A stretch of DNA of 64,000 nucleotides, taken from NCBI RefSeq assembly GCF_000238355.1, contig NZ_AHCA01000001.1, forward strand, positions 558,001 through 622,000, written 5' to 3'. Both the position numbers and the translations under genes were made by a program. The notes beneath the pieces were generated by a model. It worked only from the letters and a program-made list of their open reading frames with translations, was not told the DNA's origin and ran no database searches. Every line of letters begins with the position of its first letter. Position 1 is the stretch's first letter. Source of the stretch: Pseudoalteromonas haloplanktis ATCC 14393. Lineage in GTDB: Bacteria > Pseudomonadota > Gammaproteobacteria > Enterobacterales > Alteromonadaceae. Shown here piece after piece: positions 42,976 through 53,336 of the stretch.

Positions 42976-43005
42976 AATTGCTCCTTTTGGACTTAAGATA
43001 AATGA

Positions 43006-43512
43006 TCAATGCACTGTGGCAGTTTGATCCGGGGTGTAGCTTAACGTATTGTTTATTTGTGCTATTAATTGCGGATAGTGACTGTGAGACTTTGCAAACT
43101 GCACCAACTCGATGTAGGTCTTATGGTGATGATGCACAACCACAGTGCGGACAGTTTGACATGGATGCTGGCATAAATGGCTCAAGGTGATATGAACATC
43201 ACACAACCACTGACACGCTTGCTCCGTTTGATTCATCGCTTTATAGGTATCAGCCAAATTATGAGCCGCAACCACTAATGCAGGGCAACAATGCTCTATT
43301 GCCGTGAGCACTAGCTGGCATATTTTGGCTTGACTAAATTGACTTAATAACCGAGAGGCTAAGGTATGTGCTGTGGTGTATTTATCGCGAGCTTCAAGTA
43401 ACGCCCCCCGTTCAAAGGCATAGTTACCCGCCATAATATTCGATTGCCAAGGACTCAGAGCCTGATCAACGCAAGGGAGCTCTGTAAATGGTGTACGCTG
43501 AAGCTGTGTCAT
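43006..43512 (-). CDS. Conserved hypothetical, TPR-like, next to sodA
   Basis: A 168-residue cytoplasmic protein with paired helices resembling TPRs: NYAFERGALLEARDKYTTAHTLASRLL and VVAAHNLADTYKAMNQTEQACQWLCDVHITL. A histidine string (VVVHHHHKTYIEL, about 126-129) and the last His may bind metal, which is speculative. It lies 30 bp upstream of sodA in the same direction and may be co-transcribed. I do not know a function. Confidence 0.65.
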   Translation of the reverse strand: MTQLQRTPFTELPCVDQALSPWQSNIMAGNYAFERGALLEARDKYTTAHTLASRLLSQFSQAKICQLVLTAIEHCCPALVVAAHNLADTYKAMNQTEQACQWLCDVHITLSHLCQHPCQTVRTVVVHHHHKTYIELVQFAKSHSHYPQLIAQINNTLSYTPDQTATVH

Positions 43513-43603
43513 AAAAAATCACCCGCACAGATTAATGATGTGTTTAATTTACACACCGAAACAACCTAATGCAAATGATTTTTATTTATATTTCTTTTAT
43601 TTT

Positions 43604-44086
43604 TTATTTGTTCGCAAAGTCAATTAATGCTTGTCCGGTTAAGCGATATATAATCCACTCGTTTTGCGGCAGTGCCCCCATGCTGTTGTAAAAATCTATC
43701 GCAGGCTGATTCCAATCAAGTACCACCCATTCAAAACGCCCACAATCTTTCACCAATGCTTGACGCGCTAAATGTTGCATTATCAATTTTCCCGCGCCTT
43801 TTCCACGACTATCAGGACTAACATAAAGATCTTCTAAATACAGACCATTTTTACCAAGCCAGGTAGAATAATTATAAAAATAAACAGCAAACCCGATTGG
43901 CGTATCGCCATCCAGACAGATTACGCTATGTGCGGTGGCGCCTTCGCTAAATAAGGTATTTAAAATGGCCTGTTCACTCGTTTTGACTGCATCAGGCTCT
44001 TTTTCATACACTGCAAGCTCGGTAATGAAATGTAAAATAGTTGCCGCATCGCTAGGCGCCGCCTCTCTTATAATAATGTCTGTCAT
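43604..44086 (-). CDS. GNAT N-acetyltransferase (SAT1/diamine acetyltransferase-like)
   Basis: A 160-residue acetyl-CoA-dependent transferase. Motif A with the CoA-binding R/Q-x-x-G-x-G/A reads YVSPDSRGKGAGKLIMQHLA, preceded by LYLEDLYV and followed by WVVLDWNQPAIDFYNSMGA, the pattern of the spermidine/thialysine acetyltransferase subgroup. Substrate is probably a polyamine or small amine but not proven. It is 12 bp downstream of the big hybrid kinase gene and perhaps co-transcribed. Confidence 0.85.
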   Translation of the reverse strand: MTDIIIREAAPSDAATILHFITELAVYEKEPDAVKTSEQAILNTLFSEGATAHSVICLDGDTPIGFAVYFYNYSTWLGKNGLYLEDLYVSPDSRGKGAGKLIMQHLARQALVKDCGRFEWVVLDWNQPAIDFYNSMGALPQNEWIIYRLTGQALIDFANK

Positions 44087-44098
44087 AAATTCTCTTTA

Positions 44099-47000
44099 TT
44101 AATACTGCTCGAGTTTATCTTTGAGCGTTTGTAATTGAATTGGTTTAGCAAGGTAATCATCCATACCGCTGGCTAAACATTGCTCCTTGTCTTCATCCAT
44201 TGCATTCGCTGTCAACGCTATAATAGTAATATGCTGATGCTTGCTGCCTGCCTGCCCTGCTCGAATAGCCCGAGTGGCATCAAAGCCATCCATGACTGGC
44301 ATTTGGCAATCCATCAAAATCAAGTTAAAACGCCCTGCGGGTGATGCCTGTAAAATATCGAGCGCATGTTGGCCATTTTCCGCCAACGTTACCTCATAAT
44401 TTAATTTTCCTAACATTAACTTGGATACTTGTTGATTAATTGGGTTATCTTCAACCAACAAAACATGCAGATTTTGCTCATGACTACTTCGCAAAGATGA
44501 AATATAACTGGATGTAACTAAGGGTAAGTCGGTTGAACCACCACCATGAGTGATCACAGCCATGGCACTCATTAAATCGGCCGTTGTAATAGGTTTTGGA
44601 AAGTACGCTTGAAACCCTGCATCACTAAATCGTTGAGCTCCTTCCATACCGGCAATACTGGTCATCATCACCAATGGCATTGCTTTAAAATCATCATCCG
44701 CTTTTAATTTTCGGCATAAGGTTAAACCATCCATTTCAGGCATTTGCATATCCAATACCGCTATGTCATACAAACTGCGTTTTTCAGCGAGGCGTGTTGC
44801 GCACAACTGCAAAGCCTGCGCAGCATTGCAGGCAAGCTCTACTTTTGCCCCCCAGTGTGCAAGTTGCTGGCTTATTACAATCCGATTGGTTTCGTTATCG
44901 TCAACCACCAAAATAGTAAGCTGCGTCATATCTATGGTCGGTATACTGCGCTCTGTTTCTCTTCCTTCTTCTAGCATCACTGTCGCTGTAAACTCACAGC
45001 CTTGACCCTCTTCACTGACTAAAGTGACTGCTCCCCCCATTAACTCACACAATTGTTTACTAATTGCTAATCCAAGCCCAGTGCCACCATATTCACGGGT
45101 GGTTGACGCATCTACTTGTGAAAATGGGCTGAATAAATCTTTTTGCTTTGCTTTATCAATACCAATTCCCGAATCTTTAACGCTAATACTAAGCTGATAA
45201 TGGTCGGTCATTTTAGTGATAGCGGCGGTGATCACAATCTCGCCTTGAGGAGTAAATTTAACAGCATTACTGAGTAAGTTTGTTAGCACTTGACGAATTC
45301 GTCCCGGATCGCCTCTAAAATGGGTTGGTACTACAGCGACTAAATCAAGAATGATTTCGATATCTTTATCCTGCGCCGCAAGAGCTTGAGATTCCGCTAC
45401 CTCGCCGAGTAAATTACAAACATTGAAGTTGATACTTTCAAGCTCGATTTTCCCCGCTTCAACTTTCGAAAAATCTAAAATATCATTGATCACCGATAGC
45501 AACGAATGCGCGCTATTTTTAGCGATTGCCACTTTAGTTTGCACCGGTTTTGTTAACTTCTCTAACTCGATCAGCTCTAACATCCCTAGAACGCCATTCA
45601 TTGGAGTACGTATTTCATGGCTCATGGTGGCTAAAAATTGACTTTTTGCAGTTGCAGCCGCATTGGCTTTACTCAACGCAATTTTTAACTCCTCGGCTGT
45701 TTTCTTACGGCTCTGGGACATCAAAACGCTGCCAACCAGAGTTGCCAGCGAGCGTAAATAGGTTTCTTCGTTTTGACTCCACGTTCGATACTGGCCAACA
45801 CTTTCAGCGCATAACACCCCTAAAATACCTTCGCCGGTGGAGATCACGGCATCAAGCATCGAGTTAATATTTAAATCTGCAATATAGTTATCAACCAGCT
45901 CTACGGTGGCAGGATGCGTATTCACATCATTAATTGCTACTAAACCGTGCTCGAAAATTGCTTGATAATAAAGTGGGAAATCGCAGGCCTTAAGTACTAA
46001 AGAATGTTCTACAAACCCCTGCTTATCAATAAATAAACTCATGCAGTACATCTCTTCGCCTAATTCATCGAATAACCACACCGATGCTCGCTGTACGCCC
46101 AATACTTCACACATTGACTGCGCGACTAAGTTTTTCACCTCATCAAAATTACCAGCCAATACCGCTGCGGAGACAGTTAAACTCGCTAAATTTTTATTAT
46201 ACTGGTTGGCCTTTTTACTCTCTAATTCAAGGCGTTTATAGGTATCAATATTTTGGAATGAACCATACACACGAATACAACGACCGTCTTTAAATTCAAC
46301 TTGACCAATTGATTTAACCCAGCGTTCATTACCAAGCGCCGTCACTATAATTAGCTCAACTTCCCAACTGCTCTGAGTTGCTATTGCGCTTTCAAATAAT
46401 TGGCTGATCTTTTCTCTGTGTTCACCTTGCTTATAAAAACCCAGTGCTTGGGACACCACAGGTTGATAATCAGTAGCAACTTCATGAATTGCTTTTACCT
46501 CGTCAGACCAATACATAGTGTTGTTTTCTAAATCAACTTCCCATGCACCTATTTGGCCTTGTTTACTCATAGCTTCAAGCAAACTCTGTTGACGGTACAG
46601 CTGTAGTTGAGTGTGGTATCGTTCGGTAATATCATGAATAAATCCATCTAAATACAAAACGTTGCCATTGTGATCATACACAGCTTGACCTTTTTCATGT
46701 ACCCAATGGATACTGCCATCAGAAGCGACCAAACGGTACTCTAATGACCATGGCAGATGGGCATCTATATCGACTTTCACTTTCTCAGCAACACTTGCAA
46801 CATCATCCGGATGAATTAATTCAACAAAGCTCAATTTATAATTATCAACTAAATCTGTTGGTTCATAACCGGTGATGACCTTTATTTGCTCACTCAAATA
46901 GAGCATGCTCCATCGCTCATCATATTTGCAACGATATACAATGCCAGGGATATTCCCGACCAAAGATACAAATCGATCGCGACTTGATTGCAATTGTGCT

Positions 47001-48850
47001 TCGGTCTCTTTTCGCTCGGTAATATCAAGGTGTGTACCTATCATTCTTTTTGCCGAGCCATCACTGTTGTATTCAACTATACGCCCAGTGGTCAGCACCC
47101 ATACCCAATGCCCGAGACGGTGCAACATGCGAACTTCACAAACGTAATAATCACTTTCTCCAGCAAAATGTTGTGCTAACAGCTGCTGTGAAATAACTAA
47201 ATCGTCTGGGTGGGTATATTTAACCCATGTATTAAAATCAGTGGGCTGCAGCTGTTCGAGTTGATAACCAATAATACTCGCCCAACGGTTATTAAAGTAC
47301 GCTTTACCGGTATCAACATACCAATCCCAAATCCCTACAGCGGTGCTATCGAGCACTAACTGTAATTGTGTTTTGTGCTGTTCAAGCTCTAATTCTTGTA
47401 ATTTTAGTGCAGTGATATCGGTACGAATAGCGATATAGCTTTGCGGCAGCCCTTGTTCATCTAAAAAGGGGGCGACAGTAGTATCGACCCAATAAAAAGC
47501 GCCATTTTTCGCCCGATTACAGATTTGCGCATGCCAAATTTTGCCCTGTTTAAGGGTTTTGTACATACTTTTAAAAAAGCCTTTTGGATGAACGCCTGAA
47601 TTTAACAAACGGTGATTTTGACCAAGTAACTCACTTTGGCTATAACCACTAATTTCACAAAACTTTTTATTTGCGAACGTGATCTGTCCCTTTATATCCG
47701 TTACAGCGACAATGGCATGCTCGTCTAGTGCACTTTTTTGCTCCGCTAATTGTTTCAAAGCCCGCTTGAGTGCAGTGCTTTGCTCTTCTAATCGTTGTTG
47801 CTGTTGAACTTTACTACTGACTAAGTGTTCAAGATCAATCGATAACTGATGTAATTCACTGCTGTCATCAAGAATAGGAATATTGGTACGCTCACCACGG
47901 GTAATTTCAGCACTGGCATTAGCAAGGCTAATAAATGGCCGCGATAATCGTCGCCCAAACCACCACGATAAACTCAAAATCACTAAAAATGCCAAGCCAT
48001 TGGCAAGCACAGCAACAAACTTATAATCACTGGCGCTTTGCAACATCACAGCAGCTGGCTTTTCGACCAATAACTGCCAACCTTTTGCATTTGAAAAGTT
48101 CAAGTCAGTTAAAATAGCATAGTGCAATGTGTTATCTGTTTTATGATAGGTAAAAACGTGCTCAGTATTTGCAGAATTAGTGAAAAAATCTGCCGCTGGT
48201 AATGAGTTAGGGTGTAATTGAGCCCCCGTTATTTCACCACCGTTGACAATAAAAAAAGTCAGTTCTTCATTATCGTTATGAATATGTTCTAGATTATTAA
48301 GTAGGCCTTGGAAATTTACATCCACGAGTATAATTGTATGTAAGCCGCGTTGGTTATCTTCCATCGGTAATGCTACAAAATGACGTGGTTTGGCGCCCGC
48401 GGAAGATATAAAGACACTTTTTTGACCTTGTTCAATGGCCGCTAACATAGCAATTAATTGATCGCGATGTAAGGCAGAAAACGCACCGTTATTCACTGGA
48501 TTTGGGGTATTTAAAGGGTCAAAAATAATGTGAATTTCATTTACAAAATCATACCGAGCAACAAATTCATCTATCAGTAGCTGTTTGTTAAGCTGGCTAT
48601 GACTGAGTTGATCATTTAATAAATAGAGATCTTTAATATGATCAGCAAACCAAATATTTGCAAATTGCTTACCAATACTACTTAATTCGCCAAGCTCTAT
48701 TTCAGCACTTTGTTTAAGGGAGTTACTCACATGTTTAAGGCTAAACCAGGACATTAAAAATAATGGCGCAAGCGCAATGACAATAAAAGTGACAATCAGC
48801 TTCGTCCGGATGGATTGCCCTTTATTCTTTATCTGACTATTTAGTCCCAT
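44099..48850 (-). CDS. Large multi-PAS hybrid sensor histidine kinase
   Basis: About 1583 residues (a frame to ATG 48880 exists, but 48850 has a GGAA upstream). Order: transmembrane helix, a periplasmic Cache-like sensor, a second helix (about 275-295), HAMP, four PAS domains (about 375-880; HAIVAVTDIKGQITFANKKF, then three PAC-bearing repeats each ending in a DIT motif), GAF (about 895-1050), HisKA with His near 1077 (ATMSHEIRTPMNG), HATPase, and two receivers: Asp in VLDMQMPEMDGL and LILMDCQMPVMDGF. No Hpt module is visible, so the phosphorelay must end elsewhere. Such ArcB/BarA-like proteins integrate several signals; partner unknown. Cotranscription with the downstream GNAT gene is possible. 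Confidence 0.88.
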   Translation of the reverse strand: MGLNSQIKNKGQSIRTKLIVTFIVIALAPLFLMSWFSLKHVSNSLKQSAEIELGELSSIGKQFANIWFADHIKDLYLLNDQLSHSQLNKQLLIDEFVARYDFVNEIHIIFDPLNTPNPVNNGAFSALHRDQLIAMLAAIEQGQKSVFISSAGAKPRHFVALPMEDNQRGLHTIILVDVNFQGLLNNLEHIHNDNEELTFFIVNGGEITGAQLHPNSLPAADFFTNSANTEHVFTYHKTDNTLHYAILTDLNFSNAKGWQLLVEKPAAVMLQSASDYKFVAVLANGLAFLVILSLSWWFGRRLSRPFISLANASAEITRGERTNIPILDDSSELHQLSIDLEHLVSSKVQQQQRLEEQSTALKRALKQLAEQKSALDEHAIVAVTDIKGQITFANKKFCEISGYSQSELLGQNHRLLNSGVHPKGFFKSMYKTLKQGKIWHAQICNRAKNGAFYWVDTTVAPFLDEQGLPQSYIAIRTDITALKLQELELEQHKTQLQLVLDSTAVGIWDWYVDTGKAYFNNRWASIIGYQLEQLQPTDFNTWVKYTHPDDLVISQQLLAQHFAGESDYYVCEVRMLHRLGHWVWVLTTGRIVEYNSDGSAKRMIGTHLDITERKETEAQLQSSRDRFVSLVGNIPGIVYRCKYDERWSMLYLSEQIKVITGYEPTDLVDNYKLSFVELIHPDDVASVAEKVKVDIDAHLPWSLEYRLVASDGSIHWVHEKGQAVYDHNGNVLYLDGFIHDITERYHTQLQLYRQQSLLEAMSKQGQIGAWEVDLENNTMYWSDEVKAIHEVATDYQPVVSQALGFYKQGEHREKISQLFESAIATQSSWEVELIIVTALGNERWVKSIGQVEFKDGRCIRVYGSFQNIDTYKRLELESKKANQYNKNLASLTVSAAVLAGNFDEVKNLVAQSMCEVLGVQRASVWLFDELGEEMYCMSLFIDKQGFVEHSLVLKACDFPLYYQAIFEHGLVAINDVNTHPATVELVDNYIADLNINSMLDAVISTGEGILGVLCAESVGQYRTWSQNEETYLRSLATLVGSVLMSQSRKKTAEELKIALSKANAAATAKSQFLATMSHEIRTPMNGVLGMLELIELEKLTKPVQTKVAIAKNSAHSLLSVINDILDFSKVEAGKIELESINFNVCNLLGEVAESQALAAQDKDIEIILDLVAVVPTHFRGDPGRIRQVLTNLLSNAVKFTPQGEIVITAAITKMTDHYQLSISVKDSGIGIDKAKQKDLFSPFSQVDASTTREYGGTGLGLAISKQLCELMGGAVTLVSEEGQGCEFTATVMLEEGRETERSIPTIDMTQLTILVVDDNETNRIVISQQLAHWGAKVELACNAAQALQLCATRLAEKRSLYDIAVLDMQMPEMDGLTLCRKLKADDDFKAMPLVMMTSIAGMEGAQRFSDAGFQAYFPKPITTADLMSAMAVITHGGGSTDLPLVTSSYISSLRSSHEQNLHVLLVEDNPINQQVSKLMLGKLNYEVTLAENGQHALDILQASPAGRFNLILMDCQMPVMDGFDATRAIRAGQAGSKHQHITIIALTANAMDEDKEQCLASGMDDYLAKPIQLQTLKDKLEQY

Positions 48851-48915
48851 CACATTTCCATTTTCAATATATTTAAACACTTACGTAAGTAGTAACTCAT
48901 ATTAATGCACTAAAT

Positions 48916-48947
48916 AACACAAGACGCAAGTTTATGCGCCTTGTGTT
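48916..48947 (-). terminator. Hairpin after the metal efflux operon
   Basis: Inverted repeat AACACAAGACGCA / TGCGCCTTGTGTT (13 bp, one mismatch), just after the czcA-like stop. On the minus strand it is followed by ATTTAG, a weak T tract. Confidence 0.6.
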
Positions 48948-48954
48948 TAGGTCA

Positions 48955-51900
48955 TTACTTACTAATGTTATTTTTCCGGTAAAACTGCTGACTAAATTTT
49001 GTGTAAAGCACCGGCAATACAAATAAAGTCAAGAACGTGGCAGTAAATAACCCGCCTACGATCACCGTTGCTAATGGCTTTTGGATTTCAGCACCAATAC
49101 CGGTTGAGATTAACATAGGGATCAACCCCAGAGCCGAAGTTAGCGCCGTCATTAACACAGGTCGTAACCGTGACAATGCGCCATTAAAGGCAGCGGTATC
49201 TAAACTATCACCACTTTTAACGCGGTTATTAATACTCTCGACCATTACCACACCATTGAGTACAGCCACGCCAAACAAAGTAATAAACCCTACAGAACTG
49301 GGCACCGATAAGTACTGGCCTGAGACATACAACGCAACCACACCACCTATCACCGCTAATGGGACATTCACTAAAATAAGCAATGCTTGACCAACGGAGC
49401 CAAATGCAAAGTATAACAGCAGTGCTATTAACGCCAGCGAGATCGGAACAACGATTGATAAACGCTGCTGTGCCCGTTGTTGATTTTCAAACTGGCCACC
49501 AATACTGATACCATAGCCTGGCGGTAAATCTACTTGCTCACTAATGGCGGTACGAATATCGGCTACCACAGATCCCATATCACGTCCTTGTACATTAGCT
49601 TGGATCACCACCCGGCGCTGAACATCATCACGGCGTACTTGCGGCGGACCAGATTCAATATTCACTGTTGCTACATCTGCAACCCGTACTAAGGCACCTG
49701 TCGGGGATGATAAACGCAAATCTGCAATTGCCTCGGGGCTGTTTCGAAACTCAGCACCAATACGCACATAAATATCATAGCGCTCATTGGCATTAATAAT
49801 TTGCCCTGCCGCAACGCCGCCAATACCATGCTGAACTATAGTCATTAAATCGCCAACAGATAGACCATAGCGAGAAAGCGCTAAACGGTTTGGCGTGATC
49901 ACTAATTGTGCTTCACCAGCTATTTGCTCCATTGCTACATCTTTTGCGCCAGCAACACCTTTTACTGCTTGCTCGATGGCTTGGCCTTTACTGACTAATA
50001 CATCGAGATCAGCGCCAAACAGCTTAATTGCCAATTGCGCCTTAACCCCAGACAGGAGTTCATCGACACGGGTCGCAATAGGCTGAGAAAAGTTAAATAA
50101 TAACCCCGGGAATTGCTCTAGCTTCTTTTCCATTAACACCTGCAACTGGGCTCGGTTATCAGCCGATTGCCATTCGCTGACCGGTTTTAGTCCTAAGTAA
50201 ATTTCAATATTATTTACCGGCTCTGGATCCCCCCCAACCTCAGGGCGGCCAACCCGGCTTAGTGCATACTCAACCTCAGGAAATTCAAGCAATATTGCTT
50301 CAAGTTTTGGTGCAACCGCCAATGCCGTATCTAAACTTGCCGAAGGGGCTAATGTCACTCGTAAGTTGATGGTGCCCTCTTCAAGTTCAGGCACAAACTC
50401 GGTGCCAAGTTGCGGCAATAACACGCCCGCAATTACCACCAATGCCCCCGCTACGGCAATAACTGTTTTACGCGCATTCATTGCCCAGCCCAAACACAAC
50501 TTGTAGGCTTTATCTAATGGTTCCAATACCACACTGCGCCTTAAGGTCACGCCATTAGCAAATAGATACACGGCAAGTGCAGGCACAATCACCAGTGCCA
50601 CAATGACCGCTGCGATAATTGCCAGCATAATACTGATCGCCATCGGCTGGAATAACTTCGCTTCAACCCCTTCAAAGCTAAACAACGGCATAAATACAAC
50701 CAAGATGATCAACGCCGCAAAAAACACCGGACGTGCAACTTCTTGTGCAGCTGAGTTAATACGTTGAATAGAGTTAAGTGATTTAGTTGTTGGCTGTGTT
50801 AAATGTCGGAAAATATTCTCTACCATAACCACTGAGCCATCGACTAGCATACCTATCGCAACGGCAATCCCACCCAACGACATTAAATTAGCAGAGAGTC
50901 CAAACCACGCCATTACACAAAGCGCTAGACCAATTGAAATTGGGATCGATAATAAAACCAATAGTGTGGCCCGTAAATTCATTAAAAATAACGCCAGCAC
51001 GACCACTATAAACACAAATGCTAATAGCAGCGCATCAACCACAGTATCAACCGCTTTGGTGATCAAATCGGCTTGGTCATACAGCGGCTCAAACGTAACA
51101 CCGTCAGGCAACGCTTGATTGATTAGTTCAATACGAGAGGTTATGCCGTCAATGGTTTGTTTAGTATTGGCGCCAATGCGCTTTAGCACCACACCTGTTA
51201 CCACTTCGCCCAGAGAGGTAATGTTACCTTGTGCATCTTTGGTACTCATCGTTGCCGCGCCTTGACGAATTTCGCTGCCTAATGACACCTCAGCCACATC
51301 AGCAATGGTTACAACCGTGCCATTAATGGTTTTTAGCGGCGTTTGCGCTATTTCTTGTAAGCCCTGTTTACCTGCATTAAACCAGCCAGTTCCACGGATC
51401 ACTAATTGCTCTTGACCACGGTTCATATACCAGCCACCGACATTGGTGTTGTTTTCTTCAAGTGCGCTCACAACTTGTTGCTGATCTAATTGATAGGCAA
51501 TTAACTTGTTTGGATTCAGATTAACTTGATATTGACGCACATCGCCACCAAAGGACAGTACTTCTGTTACCCCATCAACAGGTAAAATAAGCAGTTTTAC
51601 AATCCAATCGTTTAAGCTGCGCAGCGCCATAGAATCTAAACCAGACTCAGGTGAAGCTGCCAGTAAGTATTGATACACTTGGCCAAGCCCTGAGGTATTC
51701 GGCCCCATTTCTGGCAAACCAATGCCTTCTGGGATCAACTCTTTTGCTGCTTGCAGGCGCTCAAATACCAATTGCCGCGCAAAATAAATATCTACCCCTT
51801 CTTTAAACACCACAGTTACGCCAGATAAACCGGTTTTTGAAATCGACCTAACTTGATCGACATCAGGCAGGGCATACATCACCGCTTCTATAGGATAGGT

Positions 51901-52095
51901 GATCAACTGTTCAACTTCGACAGCAGCTAAACCCGGTGCTTCGGTATTAATCGCTACTTGTACATTGGTTACATCGGGAAACGCATCTAAATTTAATTTA
52001 GGGATCACCACCGCACTCATCGCAACTACTACACACAACGCTAAAAATACCAGTAGTCGATTTCTAATAGCAGCATTCACTATTGTATTAAACAT
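48955..52095 (-). CDS. CzcA/CusA-family heavy-metal RND efflux pump
   Basis: A 1046-residue inner-membrane proton antiporter. N-terminal helix (FLALCVVVAMSAVVIP) followed by LDAFPDVTNVQVAINTEAPGLAAVEVEQLITYPIE, typical of CzcA/CusA. The transmembrane helix with the proton-relay acid reads AIGMLVDGSVVMVENIF (about 410). A second repeat of helices starts near 850. The absence of a characterised motif set prevents choosing Zn/Co/Cd versus Cu/Ag, but neighbours favour divalent cations. Third gene of the OMF-adaptor-pump operon, 11 bp after the adaptor gene. Confidence 0.92.
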   Translation of the reverse strand: MFNTIVNAAIRNRLLVFLALCVVVAMSAVVIPKLNLDAFPDVTNVQVAINTEAPGLAAVEVEQLITYPIEAVMYALPDVDQVRSISKTGLSGVTVVFKEGVDIYFARQLVFERLQAAKELIPEGIGLPEMGPNTSGLGQVYQYLLAASPESGLDSMALRSLNDWIVKLLILPVDGVTEVLSFGGDVRQYQVNLNPNKLIAYQLDQQQVVSALEENNTNVGGWYMNRGQEQLVIRGTGWFNAGKQGLQEIAQTPLKTINGTVVTIADVAEVSLGSEIRQGAATMSTKDAQGNITSLGEVVTGVVLKRIGANTKQTIDGITSRIELINQALPDGVTFEPLYDQADLITKAVDTVVDALLLAFVFIVVVLALFLMNLRATLLVLLSIPISIGLALCVMAWFGLSANLMSLGGIAVAIGMLVDGSVVMVENIFRHLTQPTTKSLNSIQRINSAAQEVARPVFFAALIILVVFMPLFSFEGVEAKLFQPMAISIMLAIIAAVIVALVIVPALAVYLFANGVTLRRSVVLEPLDKAYKLCLGWAMNARKTVIAVAGALVVIAGVLLPQLGTEFVPELEEGTINLRVTLAPSASLDTALAVAPKLEAILLEFPEVEYALSRVGRPEVGGDPEPVNNIEIYLGLKPVSEWQSADNRAQLQVLMEKKLEQFPGLLFNFSQPIATRVDELLSGVKAQLAIKLFGADLDVLVSKGQAIEQAVKGVAGAKDVAMEQIAGEAQLVITPNRLALSRYGLSVGDLMTIVQHGIGGVAAGQIINANERYDIYVRIGAEFRNSPEAIADLRLSSPTGALVRVADVATVNIESGPPQVRRDDVQRRVVIQANVQGRDMGSVVADIRTAISEQVDLPPGYGISIGGQFENQQRAQQRLSIVVPISLALIALLLYFAFGSVGQALLILVNVPLAVIGGVVALYVSGQYLSVPSSVGFITLFGVAVLNGVVMVESINNRVKSGDSLDTAAFNGALSRLRPVLMTALTSALGLIPMLISTGIGAEIQKPLATVIVGGLFTATFLTLFVLPVLYTKFSQQFYRKNNISK

Positions 52096-52106
52096 ATTCG
52101 TCGCTC

Positions 52107-53336
52107 CTAATGGTTATGCGGGTCAAAGCCGCCTTTCGCTTGCTCTGATGCAACAAAAAAAGCGCCTTCAGTCACCACTTTAGTGCCCTCTAGCACGCCT
52201 TTTATTTCACGAAAACCAGCAAAGCGTTGGCCTAGTTCAACTTCTGTCGAAATAAGCTCACCATCTTCATCTTGGACAAACACCGCCCAATCACCGTCAG
52301 GGTTTCTCAGTAATGCTTGCTCAGGCACTGCAAGTACTTTTTGCGCAGTGGCAAATTCAAAATACACATCACTGAACATACCCGGGTGCAAAGTATGTTG
52401 ACTGTTTTTAACACTTAAACGCACCACCCTTGAACGGGTGGCTTGATCTATCGTATGCGCTTCTTGGATCACCGTAGCTGGGTACAATACTTGGTTTACT
52501 TTCACTTGCGCCGTAGCCCCTTTGGCAATTTCGATTGTTTGATTTGCGGATAATTTTGCCTCAACCCACAGTAAACTTTCATCGGCAATTAACATCAGCT
52601 CAATGCCTGCATTGACTCGCTGGCCTTGGGCAAAGTTATCACTGAGTACAGCACCTGATGTGCCCGCGTAAAGCGTGTATTCACCTAGTTTTTCAGCGGC
52701 AATATCTGCACTTTGTGCAATCGCTTTAACTGATAAACCAAAGGCTACCAGCTGACTCTGCGCCACCTCATATTCAGCTTTTGCCGTCAGTAAACGCTTT
52801 TCACTCACGGCCCCTTTACCCATCTTTTGCACTCGTTGCCACTCTGCTTTTGCTAATCGATAAGTGGTTTGTGCACTGGCAACCTCAGCACTAAATAAGC
52901 TGACCAATGGCGCGCCTGCTTTAATGTGCTGGCCCAGCGTTGCATGACGTTTCACCACGATTGAATCAACCCGTGGCGACAACACATAACTGCTATAGCC
53001 ATTCGCTTTAATTTCGCCAGGTGCGTACAACTGTGACTTGTAGTTACGTTTTTCTAATGTGCTGATCTGCACATTTGCTAAACGCATCTGAGTCGCAGTT
53101 AAACGTACCCCACCTGTTTGCTCGTGCTCTGGCTGCTGCGGCGAAACCGCTTGTTCAGGAGTGCTGTCGTGCGGTGCTTCATCGGCTTCGTGCACGTGCA
53201 TAGCTTGTACTTGTGCTTCGCTGTGTTCATGCCCGGCTTTAGCATGATCAACATCTTGCGGCACAGATGCGGCTGCCTGTAACACGTTGGCAAACATAAA
53301 TACGAGGGTAGAAAAAGTAATATTTAAGCGCTTCAT
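52107..53336 (-). CDS. Heavy-metal RND periplasmic adaptor (CzcB-like) with His-rich N terminus
   Basis: A 409-residue adaptor. Signal peptide about 1-22. Just after it lies a His/Asp/Glu stretch (KAGHEHSEAQVQAMHVHEAD, about 32-53) suited to bind Zn, Cd, Co or Ni. Then lipoyl and hairpin elements (HATLGQHIKAGAPLVSLFSAEVASAQTTY) and barrel domain to the end. It overlaps the OMF gene by 4 bp and precedes the pump by 11 bp, forming a CBA operon. The C terminus also ends in His (FDPHNH). Confidence 0.9.
   Translation of the reverse strand: MKRLNITFSTLVFMFANVLQAAASVPQDVDHAKAGHEHSEAQVQAMHVHEADEAPHDSTPEQAVSPQQPEHEQTGGVRLTATQMRLANVQISTLEKRNYKSQLYAPGEIKANGYSSYVLSPRVDSIVVKRHATLGQHIKAGAPLVSLFSAEVASAQTTYRLAKAEWQRVQKMGKGAVSEKRLLTAKAEYEVAQSQLVAFGLSVKAIAQSADIAAEKLGEYTLYAGTSGAVLSDNFAQGQRVNAGIELMLIADESLLWVEAKLSANQTIEIAKGATAQVKVNQVLYPATVIQEAHTIDQATRSRVVRLSVKNSQHTLHPGMFSDVYFEFATAQKVLAVPEQALLRNPDGDWAVFVQDEDGELISTEVELGQRFAGFREIKGVLEGTKVVTEGAFFVASEQAKGGFDPHNH

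Noticed and set aside
45550..45867. Antisense open frames within the hybrid kinase
   Set aside because: No family resemblance and lying on conserved kinase sequence; chance frames.
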